From positions 3,472,001 to 3,536,000 of the forward strand of contig NZ_CP135079.1 in NCBI RefSeq assembly GCF_032121415.1: a stretch of 64,000 bases of DNA, given 5' to 3'. The first letter of the stretch is position 1; the number at the start of each line of letters is the position of its first letter. Position numbers and translations under genes: made by a program. The DNA is from Streptomyces parvus. GTDB lineage: Bacteria; Actinomycetota; Actinomycetes; Streptomycetales; Streptomycetaceae. Under the pieces are notes generated by a model. The model worked only from the letters and a program-made list of their open reading frames with translations. It was not told the origin of the DNA and made no database searches. Below are positions 17,972-26,970 of this stretch, in pieces.

Positions 17972-19483
17972 GTGGACCTAGCTCTGGCGCCGGAGACCCT
18001 GGCGCGATGGCAGTTCGGCATCACCACCGTCTACCACTTCCTCTTCGTCCCTCTGACGATCTCGCTCGCCGCGCTCACCGCCGGCCTGCAGACCGCGTGG
18101 GTGCGGACGGAGAAGGAGAAGTACCTCAGGGCGACCAAGTTCTGGGGCAAGCTGTTCCTGATCAACATCGCCATGGGCGTCGTCACGGGCATCGTCCAGG
18201 AGTTCCAGTTCGGTATGAACTGGTCCGACTACTCGCGCTTCGTCGGCGACGTCTTCGGCGCTCCGCTCGCCTTCGAGGCGCTGATCGCCTTCTTCTTCGA
18301 GTCCACCTTCATCGGTCTGTGGATCTTCGGCTGGGACAAGCTGCCGAAGAAGATCCACCTGGCTTGCATGTGGATGGTCTCGATCGGCACGGTCCTCTCC
18401 GCCTACTTCATCCTGGCCGCCAACTCCTGGATGCAGCACCCGGTCGGCTACCGGATCAACGAGGAGCGCGGCCGCGCCGAGCTCACCGACTTCTGGCGGG
18501 TGCTCACCCAGGACACCGCGGTCACCCAGTTCTTCCACACCATCACGGCGGCGTTCCTGGTCGGCGGGGCCTTCATGGTCGGCATCGCCGCGTTCCACCT
18601 GGCGCACAAGAAGCACATCCCGGTGATGCGGACGTCGCTGCGCCTGGGGCTGATCACCGTCGTGGTCGCCGGACTGCTCACCGCCGTCAGCGGCGACAGC
18701 CTCGCCAAGGTCATGTTCCGGCAGCAGCCGATGAAGATGGCCGCCGCCGAGGCCCTGTGGGACGGTCAGGAGCGGGCGCCCTTCTCGATCTTCGCGTACG
18801 GGGACGTCAGCAAGGGCCACAACTCCGTGGAGATCTCGCTCCCCGGGATACTGTCCTTCCTCGCCAACAACGACCCGGACTCCTATGTCCCGGGCATCAA
18901 CGACATCAACAAGGAATCGCAGGAGAAGTACGGGCCCGGCGACTACCGGCCCAACATCCCGGTCGCGTTCTGGAGCTTCCGGTGGATGATCGGCTTCGGG
19001 ATGGCCTCCTTCGGCCTCGGCCTCCTGGGGCTCTGGCTGACCCGGAAGAAGTTCCTGCTGCCACCGGCGCTGCGGACCGGCGAGGACGAGGTGCCGCATC
19101 TGGTCCTGTTCCGGAACAAGGCGCTGAGCCCGAGGCTCACCAAGCTCTACTGGCTCGTCGCGCTCTGGACGCTGCTCTTCCCGCTGATCGCCAACTCCTG
19201 GGGCTGGATCTTCACCGAGATGGGCCGCCAGCCGTGGGTGGTCTACGGAGTGCTGCAGACGCGTGCCGGGGTCTCCCCCGGTGTCTCGCAGGGCGAGGTC
19301 ATCACCTCGATGACCGTCTTCACGCTGCTCTACGCGGTGCTCGCCGTGATCGAGGTGAAGCTGCTCGTGAAGTACATCAAGGCCGGGCCGCCGGAACTCA
19401 CCGAGGACGACCTCAACCCGCCCACGAAGATCGGCGGCCACGACGAAGACGACGCCGACCGGCCGATGGCCTTCTCGTACTGA
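17972..19483 (+). CDS. cydA: Cytochrome bd ubiquinol/menaquinol oxidase subunit I
   Basis: A 503-residue membrane subunit that carries the three haems and the quinol site. Visible landmarks are the N-terminal haem-ligand His in TTVYHFLFVPLTI, the conserved FFESTFIGLWIFGWD, the haem b558 His region TQFFHTITAAFLVGGAF, and GRQPWVVYG near the C-terminus. The Q-loop is short, as in Gram-positive enzymes. GTG start behind GTAAGGAG. First gene of the Rex-controlled operon; cydB follows after 16 bp. It gives high-affinity respiration under low oxygen. Confidence 0.97.
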   Translation: MDLALAPETLARWQFGITTVYHFLFVPLTISLAALTAGLQTAWVRTEKEKYLRATKFWGKLFLINIAMGVVTGIVQEFQFGMNWSDYSRFVGDVFGAPLAFEALIAFFFESTFIGLWIFGWDKLPKKIHLACMWMVSIGTVLSAYFILAANSWMQHPVGYRINEERGRAELTDFWRVLTQDTAVTQFFHTITAAFLVGGAFMVGIAAFHLAHKKHIPVMRTSLRLGLITVVVAGLLTAVSGDSLAKVMFRQQPMKMAAAEALWDGQERAPFSIFAYGDVSKGHNSVEISLPGILSFLANNDPDSYVPGINDINKESQEKYGPGDYRPNIPVAFWSFRWMIGFGMASFGLGLLGLWLTRKKFLLPPALRTGEDEVPHLVLFRNKALSPRLTKLYWLVALWTLLFPLIANSWGWIFTEMGRQPWVVYGVLQTRAGVSPGVSQGEVITSMTVFTLLYAVLAVIEVKLLVKYIKAGPPELTEDDLNPPTKIGGHDEDDADRPMAFSY

Positions 19484-19499
19484 GCACAGGAGCTGAGAG

Positions 19500-20501
19500 A
19501 TGGAACTCCACGACGTCTGGTTCGTGCTCATCGCCGTCCTCTGGACCGGCTACTTCTTCCTGGAGGGGTTCGACTTCGGCATCGGGGTCCTCACCAAACT
19601 GCTGGCCCGCGACCGCAAGGAGAAGCGGGTCCTGATCAACACGATCGGGCCCGTCTGGGACGGCAACGAGGTCTGGCTGCTCAGCGCGGGCGGCGCGACC
19701 TTCGCCGCCTTCCCCGAGTGGTACGCCACCCTCTTCTCCGGCTTCTACCTGCCGCTGTTGATCATCCTGTTCTGCCTGATCGTGCGCGGTGTCGCCTTCG
19801 AGTACCGCGCCAAGCGGCCCGAGGAGCGGTGGCAGACCAACTGGGAGACCGCGATCTTCTGGACCTCTCTGATCCCCGCCGTGCTGTGGGGGGTGGCGTT
19901 CGGGAACATCGTCCGGGGCGTGAAGATCGACGCCGACATGGAGTACGTCGGCAACTTCTGGGATCTCCTCAACCCGTACGCGATCCTCGGCGGGCTCGTC
20001 ACGCTCACCCTCTTCACCTTCCACGGAGCGGTGTTCGCCGGCCTCAAGACGGCGGGCGACATCCGGGTCCGGGCCCGCGCCCTGGCGCTGAAGCTGGGAC
20101 CCCTCACCGCGCTCCTCGCGCTGGGCTTCCTGCTCTGGACCCAGGCCGAGAACGGGGACGGCTGGAGCATGGGAGCCCTGATCGTGGCGGTGGTGTCGCT
20201 GCTGGCCGCGATCGGAGCCGTCGCCAAGGGACGTGAGGGCTGGTCGTTCGCGTTCTCGGGCGTGACCATCGCCGCGGCGGTCGCGATGCTCTTCCTGACG
20301 CTGTTCCCGAACGTCATGCCGTCCTCCCTGAACGACGCCTGGAACCTCACGGTCACCAACGCCTCGTCCAGCCCGTACACGCTCAAGATCATGACCTGGT
20401 GCGCGGGCATCGCCACGCCCGTCGTGCTGCTCTACCAGAGCTGGACCTACTGGGTCTTCCGCAAGCGCATCGGCACCCAGCACATCGCCGACGCGCACTG
20501 A
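19500..20501 (+). CDS. cydB: Cytochrome bd oxidase subunit II
   Basis: A 333-residue polytopic membrane protein, the structural partner of CydA. Family landmarks are the N-terminal LEGFDFGIGVL, GPVWDGNEVWLLSAGGATFAAFP and the strongly hydrophobic C-terminal helices. It sits 16 bp after cydA behind GGAG and is co-transcribed with it. A 15-bp hairpin immediately downstream may reduce read-through into cydCD. Confidence 0.97.
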   Translation: MELHDVWFVLIAVLWTGYFFLEGFDFGIGVLTKLLARDRKEKRVLINTIGPVWDGNEVWLLSAGGATFAAFPEWYATLFSGFYLPLLIILFCLIVRGVAFEYRAKRPEERWQTNWETAIFWTSLIPAVLWGVAFGNIVRGVKIDADMEYVGNFWDLLNPYAILGGLVTLTLFTFHGAVFAGLKTAGDIRVRARALALKLGPLTALLALGFLLWTQAENGDGWSMGALIVAVVSLLAAIGAVAKGREGWSFAFSGVTIAAAVAMLFLTLFPNVMPSSLNDAWNLTVTNASSSPYTLKIMTWCAGIATPVVLLYQSWTYWVFRKRIGTQHIADAH

Positions 20502-20508
20502 CTCCGGT

Positions 20509-20544
20509 GAGCTGCTGCGGGCCTGGCAAGGCCCGCAGCAGCTC
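20509..20544 (+). terminator. Intra-operon hairpin between cydB and cydCD
   Basis: Perfect 15-bp stem (20509-20523 with 20530-20544) and a 6-nt loop. It starts 7 bp after the cydB stop and ends 35 bp before cydCD. It could be a partial terminator or a 3' stabiliser that sets cydAB transcripts above cydCD. Confidence 0.75.
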
Positions 20545-20579
20545 CCGATCCCGCAGAGCTCACCGACCCCGCCGGGGGG

Positions 20580-23500
20580 ATGTTTCACGTGAAACCGATC
20601 GATCCGCGTCTGCTCCACCACGCACGGGCCACCCGCCTCTTCCTGGCGGCCGTGGTGGCTCTCGGCCTGGTCGGCGCCCTGCTGGTGATCGCCCAGGCGA
20701 TGCTCATCGCCGAGATCGTGGTGGGCGGCTTCGAGGACGGGCTCACGGTCACCGAGCTGCGGACCCCTCTTCTTCTGCTCGCGGCGGTCGCACTCGGCCG
20801 GGCCCTGGTCGCCTGGCTCACCGAGCTGGCCGCCCATCGCGCCAGCGCGGCCGTCAAATCCGAACTGCGCGGCCGGCTCCTGGAGCGGGCCACGCGGCTG
20901 GGCCCCGACTGGCTGAGCGGTCAGCGCACCGGTTCGCTGGTCGCGCTGGCGACCCGGGGGATCGACGCGCTCGACGACTACTTCGCCCGCTACCTCCCAC
21001 AGCTCGGTCTCGCCGTCGTCGTGCCGGTGGCGGTGCTGGCCCGGATCGTCACGGAGGACTGGGTTTCGGCGGCGATCATCGTCGTCACCCTGCCGCTCAT
21101 CCCGCTGTTCATGATCTTGATCGGCTGGGCCACCCAGTCCCGCATGGACCGTCAGTGGCAGCTGCTGTCCCGTCTCTCCGGCCACTTCCTTGACGTCGTC
21201 GCCGGGCTGCCGACCCTGAAGGTCTTCGGACGGGCCAAGGCCCAGGCCGAGTCGATCCGCACGATCACCTCCGACTACCGCCGGGCCACCCTGCGCACCC
21301 TGCGGATCGCCTTCCTCTCCTCCTTCGCGCTGGAGCTGCTGGCGACCCTGTCGGTGGCCCTCGTCGCCGTCACCATCGGCATGCGGCTCGTCCACGGCGA
21401 ACTCGACCTCTACACCGGCCTGGTGGTCCTGATCCTGGCACCGGAGGCGTATCTGCCGATCCGCCAGGTGGGGGCGCAGTACCACGCGGCCGCCGAGGGG
21501 CTCTCGGCCGCCGAGGAGATCTTCGCGGTCCTGGAGACCGAACCCCGGGCCCCGGGCACCGAGGACGTCCCGGACACGTTGCGGCTGGAGCTTGCGGACG
21601 TGACCGTACGCCACGAGGGCCGCGCCGACCCGTCGCTGGATGCCGCGTCGCTCACCGTCGAGCCGGGGGAGACCGTCGCCCTGGTCGGCCCGAGCGGCGT
21701 CGGCAAGTCCACCCTGCTGAACGTGATCCTGGGCTTCGCCCGGCCCGACGAGGGGCATGCACGGGTCGGTGGCCGGGACCTCGCGGACCTGGACCTCGAA
21801 CGCTGGCGGAGCCGTATCGCCTGGGTCCCCCAGCGCCCCCACCTCTTCGCGGGCACGATCGCCGAGAACGTCCGCCTCGCCCGGCCCGACGCCGACGACG
21901 AGGCGGTCGTCACGGCGTTGCGGGACGCTGGCGCGTACGACTTCGTCGCCGCCCTGCCGGACGGGGTGCTGACCGCGCTCGGCGAGGACGGCGCCGGGCT
22001 CTCGGCGGGGCAGCGCCAGCGCATCGCCCTCGCCCGGGCGTTCCTCGCCGACCGGCCGCTCCTGCTGCTGGACGAGCCGACCGCGAGCCTGGACGGCGAG
22101 AGCGAGGCGGGCATCGTCGACGCCGTACGGAGGCTGGCCGCCGGGCGGACCGTGCTGCTGGTCGTGCACCGCCCGGCGCTGCTTGCGGTCGCCGACCGTG
22201 TGGTGGCGCTGGAACCGCGCACCGACGCCCGTACGGAGCCGTACGGGGAGCCTGTCGCGGGCCTGGCGGCCCCGGGCCCCGCCGTCCCGGAGCCTCTCGC
22301 CGGCGGCGAACTGCCGACCTCCCGCCCCATGGAGTCCCTCGGCTCCCCCGCCCCGGTCGGAACCCGCCCGGGACGGGTGCTCGCCCGGGTCCGCGCGTCG
22401 GCAGGGACCCAGCGCGGACGACTGACCCTGGCCCTGCTGCTGGGCAGCCTGGCCGTCGGATCGGCCGTGGGGCTCATGGCGGTCTCCGGCTGGCTGATCT
22501 CCCGCGCCTCCGAAGAGCCGCCGGTCATGTACTTGATGATGGCGGTCACCGCGACCCGCGCCTTCGGTATCGGGCGGGCCGTCTTCCGCTACGCCGAGCG
22601 GCTCGTCTCGCACGACGCCGTGCTGAAGCTCCTCGCAAGCCTGCGCGTCGCCGTCTACCGGGGCCTCGAACGCATCGCCCCCGCCGGTCTGCGCACCACC
22701 CGGCGCGGGGATCTGCTGTCCCGCCTCGTCGCCGACGTGGACGCGCTCCAGGACTACTGGCTGCGCTGGCTGCTTCCCGCGTCCACCGCCGTCGTGGTGG
22801 GGACCGCCGCCGCCGGGTTCACCGGCTGGCTGCTCCCCGAGGCGGGCGTGGTCCTCGCGGTCGGCCTGCTGCTCGCCGGGGTCGGCGTCCCGCTCGTCAG
22901 CGGCGCCTGCGCCCGCCGTACGGAGCGCCAGCTCGCGCCCGCCCGCGCCACCCTGGCCACCCGGGTCGCCGACCTGCTCGGCGGCACCGCCGAACTGACC
23001 GTCGCGGGCGCTCTGCCCGCCCGGCAGGAGCAGCTGCGCGCGGCCGACACCCTCCTGACCCGGGTCGCCTCCCGCGCGGCCGCCGCGACGGCGCTGGGCG
23101 GCGGTCTCTCCGCCCTGGTCTGCGGGCTCACCGTGGTGGCCGCCGCTGCCGTCGGCGTCCCCGCCGTCAACGACGGACGGCTGTCCGGGGTCGCGCTCGC
23201 GGTGGTGGTGCTGACCCCGCTCGCCGCCTTCGAGGCCGTCGCCGGGCTGCCGCTCGCCGTGCAGTACCGCCAGCGCGTCGCCCGGAGCGCGGAGCGGGTG
23301 TTCGAGGTGCTGGACGCCCCCGTACCCGTGCAGGAGCCCGGGGCCCCGGCCGAGGAACCCGACTCGCCCTTCCCGCTGGAGGTACGGGGGCTGAGCGCCC
23401 GCTACCCGGGTGCCGGGCACGACGCGCTGGCCTCGCTCGACCTGACGCTGACGCCCGGACGGCGCATCGCGGTCGTCGGACCATCCGGCTCGGGCAAGAC

Positions 23501-24113
23501 GACGCTCGCCCAGGTGCTCCTGCGCTTCCTGGACGCCTCGTCGGGGACGTACCGGCTCGGCGGCGTCGAGGCGTGCGCCCTGGACCCGGACACGGTCCGG
23601 CGCTCGGTCGGGCTGTGCGCCCAGGACGCCCACGTCTTCGACAGCACGATCCGCGAGAACCTGCGGCTGGCCCGGCCCGGGGCGACCGACGCCGACCTGC
23701 GCGACGCGCTCTCCCGCGCCCGGCTCCTGGACTGGGTGCGGGCCCTGCCGGAGGGCCTCGACACGGCCGTCGGCGAGCACGGCGCCCGGCTCTCCGGCGG
23801 CCAGCGCCAACGTCTCGCCCTGGCCCGCGCACTGCTCGCGGACTTCCCCGTACTCGTCCTGGACGAGCCCGCCGAACACCTCGACCTGCCGACCGCCGAC
23901 GCCCTCACCGCCGACCTGCTGGCCGCGACCCGGGGGCGCGCGACGGTCCTGATCACCCACCGGCTGGCCGGCCTGGAGGCGGTCGACGAGGTGCTGGTGC
24001 TGGACGCCGGCCGGGTCGTGGAGCGCGGGCCGTACGCCGAACTCGCCGCCGAGGACGGGCCGCTGCGCCGCATGCTGGAGCGCGAACGGGAGACGGTCGG
24101 GGCGGGTGTGTAG
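20580..24113 (+). CDS. cydCD: CydD-CydC fused ABC transporter for cytochrome bd assembly
   Basis: A 1177-residue natural fusion of two half-transporters. The first half (to ~555) has six membrane helices, Walker A GPSGVGKST near residue 370, signature LSAGQRQRIALARAF and Walker B LLLLDEPTASLD. The second half has another membrane domain (from ~600), Walker A GPSGSGKTT near 966, signature LSGGQRQRLALARALL and VLVLDEPAEHLD. CydDC exports thiols and is required for cytochrome bd maturation. The ATG start gives MFHVKP because a parS palindrome overlaps the first codons. Fusion into one polypeptide is typical of streptomycetes. Confidence 0.95.
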   Translation: MFHVKPIDPRLLHHARATRLFLAAVVALGLVGALLVIAQAMLIAEIVVGGFEDGLTVTELRTPLLLLAAVALGRALVAWLTELAAHRASAAVKSELRGRLLERATRLGPDWLSGQRTGSLVALATRGIDALDDYFARYLPQLGLAVVVPVAVLARIVTEDWVSAAIIVVTLPLIPLFMILIGWATQSRMDRQWQLLSRLSGHFLDVVAGLPTLKVFGRAKAQAESIRTITSDYRRATLRTLRIAFLSSFALELLATLSVALVAVTIGMRLVHGELDLYTGLVVLILAPEAYLPIRQVGAQYHAAAEGLSAAEEIFAVLETEPRAPGTEDVPDTLRLELADVTVRHEGRADPSLDAASLTVEPGETVALVGPSGVGKSTLLNVILGFARPDEGHARVGGRDLADLDLERWRSRIAWVPQRPHLFAGTIAENVRLARPDADDEAVVTALRDAGAYDFVAALPDGVLTALGEDGAGLSAGQRQRIALARAFLADRPLLLLDEPTASLDGESEAGIVDAVRRLAAGRTVLLVVHRPALLAVADRVVALEPRTDARTEPYGEPVAGLAAPGPAVPEPLAGGELPTSRPMESLGSPAPVGTRPGRVLARVRASAGTQRGRLTLALLLGSLAVGSAVGLMAVSGWLISRASEEPPVMYLMMAVTATRAFGIGRAVFRYAERLVSHDAVLKLLASLRVAVYRGLERIAPAGLRTTRRGDLLSRLVADVDALQDYWLRWLLPASTAVVVGTAAAGFTGWLLPEAGVVLAVGLLLAGVGVPLVSGACARRTERQLAPARATLATRVADLLGGTAELTVAGALPARQEQLRAADTLLTRVASRAAAATALGGGLSALVCGLTVVAAAAVGVPAVNDGRLSGVALAVVVLTPLAAFEAVAGLPLAVQYRQRVARSAERVFEVLDAPVPVQEPGAPAEEPDSPFPLEVRGLSARYPGAGHDALASLDLTLTPGRRIAVVGPSGSGKTTLAQVLLRFLDASSGTYRLGGVEACALDPDTVRRSVGLCAQDAHVFDSTIRENLRLARPGATDADLRDALSRARLLDWVRALPEGLDTAVGEHGARLSGGQRQRLALARALLADFPVLVLDEPAEHLDLPTADALTADLLAATRGRATVLITHRLAGLEAVDEVLVLDAGRVVERGPYAELAAEDGPLRRMLERERETVGAGV
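20582..20595. other. parS centromere site overlapping the cydCD start
   Basis: GTTTCACGTGAAAC is a perfect parS core, and with its left T it gives 15 of 16 consensus positions. It encodes the first residues after Met (FHVK) of CydCD, so a ParB complex would sit on the translation start region of the gene. Confidence 0.9.
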
Positions 24114-24202
24114 GGAGGTGGGGGCCGCAGGCGGGGCGTCGGACGCCGGCGCCCGGCGGGCAGCAGGTGTATTCCCGACTTTCGCCCTGAATCGGGACTA
24201 AC

Positions 24203-24208
24203 TAGGCT
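24203..24208 (+). promoter_or_regulatory. Candidate leaderless -10 element (TAGGCT)
   Basis: TAGGCT ends 6 nt before the ATG at 24215, the spacing expected when transcription begins at the start codon. No Shine-Dalgarno sequence precedes this gene. Confidence 0.45.
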
Positions 24209-24214
24209 CGGGCC

Positions 24215-25921
24215 ATGGCAGAGCCCGACCCGAAGGACTCCCTCGACGCCGCCACCCGGGCCACCCGCAGCCTCCAGGGGCTGTCCACCGAACTGACCGC
24301 GCGGGTGCCGCAGCTCCTGGAGGCGATGCGGTCCGTCGGCGCGGGGTTGGAACTGCACTCCACTCTGGACCGGATCTGCGAGACGGCCGCCGAGCTGGCC
24401 CACGCCCGGTACGCGGCCATCGGCGTCGTCGACGAGGGGGGCGAGGGTCTTTCGGACTTCGTCACCTACGGCGTCCCTCAGGACGTGGCCGAGGAGATCG
24501 GGCGACGGCCCGACGGCCGGCGGGGTCTGCTCGGCGCGCTGATCCACGACACCGCCCCGGTCCGGCTGGCCGACCTGTCCACCGACCCGCGGTCCGCCGG
24601 GTTTCCCCCGGGGCACCCCCGGATGCGGTCCTTTCTCGGGGTGCCCATCCGAGTCCAGGGGGAGATCTTCGGCAACCTCTACCTCACCGAGAAGCACGGC
24701 GGCGCGGAGTTCAGCGACTACGACCTCCACATGGTCCGGGTGCTCGCCACGGAGGCCGGGATCGCCATCGGCAACGCCCGGCTGTACGAGGCGGCGCGGC
24801 AACGGGAGCACTGGATCGACGGTTCGGTGGCGGTCACGACGGCGCTCCTGTCGGGCGGGGACGCCGATGAGGCCCTGTCCGTGGTCGCCGAACAGGCCCG
24901 CCGGCTTGCCGACGCCGCCGCCGGGATCGTGCTGCTGCCCGCTGAGGGGGGCGGTCTGGAGATCGTCGCCGTATCGTCCGACGACCCCTCGTCCTCGCTC
25001 GGGGTGATCATCCCCGGCCGGAGCGCGGTGGTGGCGAAACTCCTCGCGGGTGAGGCGGTGTTCATCGACGACTCGGCCTCCGACGGCCGGATGGTGACGC
25101 GACTGGCCGACCGGTTCGGCCCCAGCATGCTGCTGCCGCTCCAGAGCGGCGGCCGGGTGCTCGGCGCGCTGGCCACTCCCCGCTCCCGGGGCGCGCGCCC
25201 GTTCACGGCGGCCGAGCGGACGCTCGCCGCGCAGTTCGCCTCCCAGGCGGCGCTGGCGCTGATGATGGCCGAGGCGCAGCGGGACCGGGAGCGGCTCGCG
25301 GTGTACGAGGACCGCGACCGGATCGCCCGCGACCTCCACGACCTGGTCATCCAGCGGCTGTTCGCCACCGGGATGATGCTGGAGAGCGCCCAGCGCAGAT
25401 CGGTGGTGCCGGAGGTGCGGACCGGTGTCGGCCGGGCGGTCGACGAGCTGGACGTGACGATCCAGGAGATCCGTACGGCGATCTTCGCGCTCCAGCAGGA
25501 GCCGGCCGAAGCCCCCTCGGGGCTGCGTACCCGCGTCCTGCGGGAGATCAACATGGCGGCCGTCCCGCTCGGTTTCAAGCCGTCGCACCGCTTTCTGGGC
25601 CCCGTGGACTCGCTCGTCGGGGAGCTGACCGGCAAGAACCTGGTCGCCGCGTTGCGCGAGGCCCTCTCCAACGCCTTCCGGCACGCGGAGGCGTCGCTGA
25701 TCGATGTGGTCGTGGACGCGACGGTGACGCTGCCGGACGGGCGGGCCGCGGTACGGCTCTCGGTCGCCGACGACGGGGTCGGCATCCCGCAGGGCGGCCG
25801 CCGCAGCGGTCTGCGCAACCTGGCCCGCCGGGCCGAGTCCCTGGGCGGGTCGAGCCGGATCGAGCCGGGCATCGGGGAGGGCGGCGGCGGTACGACGGTG
25901 GTGTGGGAGGCGCCGCTGTGA
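24215..25921 (+). CDS. GAF-domain sensor histidine kinase, DevS/DosS-like
   Basis: A 568-residue soluble kinase. Residues ~45-195 are a GAF domain with FPPGHPRMRSFLGVPI; residues ~205-350 are a second GAF; ~365-440 is a HisKA_3 dimerisation domain whose phospho-acceptor is His375 in DRIARDLHDLVIQ; ~460-568 is HATPase_c (LREALSNAFRHA, VADDGVGIPQG, GLRNLARRAESLGG). The layout matches mycobacterial DevS/DosT, haem sensors of O2 and NO, and His134 falls at the position of the DevS haem ligand. However, that His is also common in non-haem homologues. No response regulator gene is adjacent. It follows the low-oxygen cyd operon by 101 bp. Confidence 0.88.
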   Translation: MAEPDPKDSLDAATRATRSLQGLSTELTARVPQLLEAMRSVGAGLELHSTLDRICETAAELAHARYAAIGVVDEGGEGLSDFVTYGVPQDVAEEIGRRPDGRRGLLGALIHDTAPVRLADLSTDPRSAGFPPGHPRMRSFLGVPIRVQGEIFGNLYLTEKHGGAEFSDYDLHMVRVLATEAGIAIGNARLYEAARQREHWIDGSVAVTTALLSGGDADEALSVVAEQARRLADAAAGIVLLPAEGGGLEIVAVSSDDPSSSLGVIIPGRSAVVAKLLAGEAVFIDDSASDGRMVTRLADRFGPSMLLPLQSGGRVLGALATPRSRGARPFTAAERTLAAQFASQAALALMMAEAQRDRERLAVYEDRDRIARDLHDLVIQRLFATGMMLESAQRRSVVPEVRTGVGRAVDELDVTIQEIRTAIFALQQEPAEAPSGLRTRVLREINMAAVPLGFKPSHRFLGPVDSLVGELTGKNLVAALREALSNAFRHAEASLIDVVVDATVTLPDGRAAVRLSVADDGVGIPQGGRRSGLRNLARRAESLGGSSRIEPGIGEGGGGTTVVWEAPL

Positions 25922-25951
25922 GCGGTCGCCTACCCGTTGTGCCGAAAGGTT

Positions 25952-26821
25952 TCAGCGGGCCTCGGTGCGGCCCTCCGCGCGGGCGGCGAGGATCCGCTCG
26001 ATGACGAGGGCCACCCCGTCCTGCTCGTTGGCCGCGGTCCGGCCCGTGGCGGCGGCCAGCACGTCCGGGTGGGCATTGCCCATGGCGAAGGAGGCACCGG
26101 CCCAGCTGAGCATCTCGATGTCGTTGGGCATGTCGCCGAAGGCGACCACCTCGTCGGGAGAGATGCCGCGCTCGGCACAACAGGCGGCCAGGGTCGTGGC
26201 CTTGGAGACGCCGAGCCCGCTGACCTCCAGCAGCGCGGTCGGGCTGGAGCGGGTGATGGACGCCCGGTCGCCGGCCGTCGCACGGGCCAGGGCGAGGAAC
26301 GCGTCGGGCGCCAGCTCGGTGTGGTGGGCCAGCAGCTTGAGCACGGGCGCGCCGGCGCCCGGGGTGTCCTCGTGCAGCAGCTTCTCGGCGACGGCCACCG
26401 TGGCTCCCGGGTCCAGGTGGAACGGCGGGTAGGACGGTTCGTAGTTGATGCCGGTGGTCATCTCGACGGCGAAGGAGGCGCCGGGGGCCGCCTCGCGCAG
26501 GGTGCGCACGACGTGGAGGGCGGCGTCCCGCTCCAGCGCCCGTACGGCCAGGAGGTCGCCGTCCGTCCGCAGATCGGTGACCACGGCGCCGTTGGCGCAG
26601 ATCGCCGTGCCGTGGCTCTGGACGTGGTTCCGTACGACGTCCATCCAGCGGGCCGGCCTGCCGGTGACGAAGAAGACCTCGATCCCGGCCTCCTCGGCTG
26701 CCGTGAGGGCCGCGACGGTGCGCGCGGACAGCGTCTTGTCGTCGCGCAGCAGGGTGCCGTCGAGGTCGGTGGCGATCAGCCGGGTCACGGCGGGAATAGG
26801 CGTATCGGTCACTGAGGTCAC
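25952..26821 (-). CDS. HAD superfamily (Cof-type) hydrolase
   Basis: A 289-residue Cof/IIB-type haloacid dehalogenase-like phosphatase. Motif I is [14 protein letters not shown] (the two Asp being catalytic), motif II VFFVTGRPAR, motif III K in GVSKATTLAAC, motif [13 protein letters not shown]. The C2 cap lies between motifs II and III. It likely dephosphorylates sugar phosphates or nucleotides. GTG start at 26821 (VTSVTDTPIPAV); another in-frame GTG lies at 26812. A paralogue is encoded at 36337-37161. It converges on the sensor kinase. Confidence 0.9.
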   Translation of the reverse strand: MTSVTDTPIPAVTRLIATDLDGTLLRDDKTLSARTVAALTAAEEAGIEVFFVTGRPARWMDVVRNHVQSHGTAICANGAVVTDLRTDGDLLAVRALERDAALHVVRTLREAAPGASFAVEMTTGINYEPSYPPFHLDPGATVAVAEKLLHEDTPGAGAPVLKLLAHHTELAPDAFLALARATAGDRASITRSSPTALLEVSGLGVSKATTLAACCAERGISPDEVVAFGDMPNDIEMLSWAGASFAMGNAHPDVLAAATGRTAANEQDGVALVIERILAARAEGRTEAR

Positions 26822-26957
26822 CGGGCCATTCTCGCCCACGAGAGTGCACGGGCGTGCGAAGGGGCGCACATTTGAGTGGGTGGAGCCGCTGATCTGCGGA
26901 AAAGTCCTCTGGCATATGCCAAAGCCATCGAGGGGGCGCGGAGCGAGGGCACGGTCG

Positions 26958-26963
26958 TAGGCT
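26958..26963 (+). promoter_or_regulatory. Candidate leaderless -10 element (TAGGCT)
   Basis: TAGGCT ends 7 nt before the ATG at 26971, identical in sequence and nearly in spacing to the element before the sensor kinase. Confidence 0.45.
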
Positions 26964-26970
26964 CAGAGGC

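Noticed and set aside
19413..23960. A very long open frame antisense to cydAB and cydCD
   Set aside because: High-GC coding DNA keeps antisense frames open. The translation is low in complexity (Gly, Arg, Asp, His), lacks domains, and overlaps well-supported genes.
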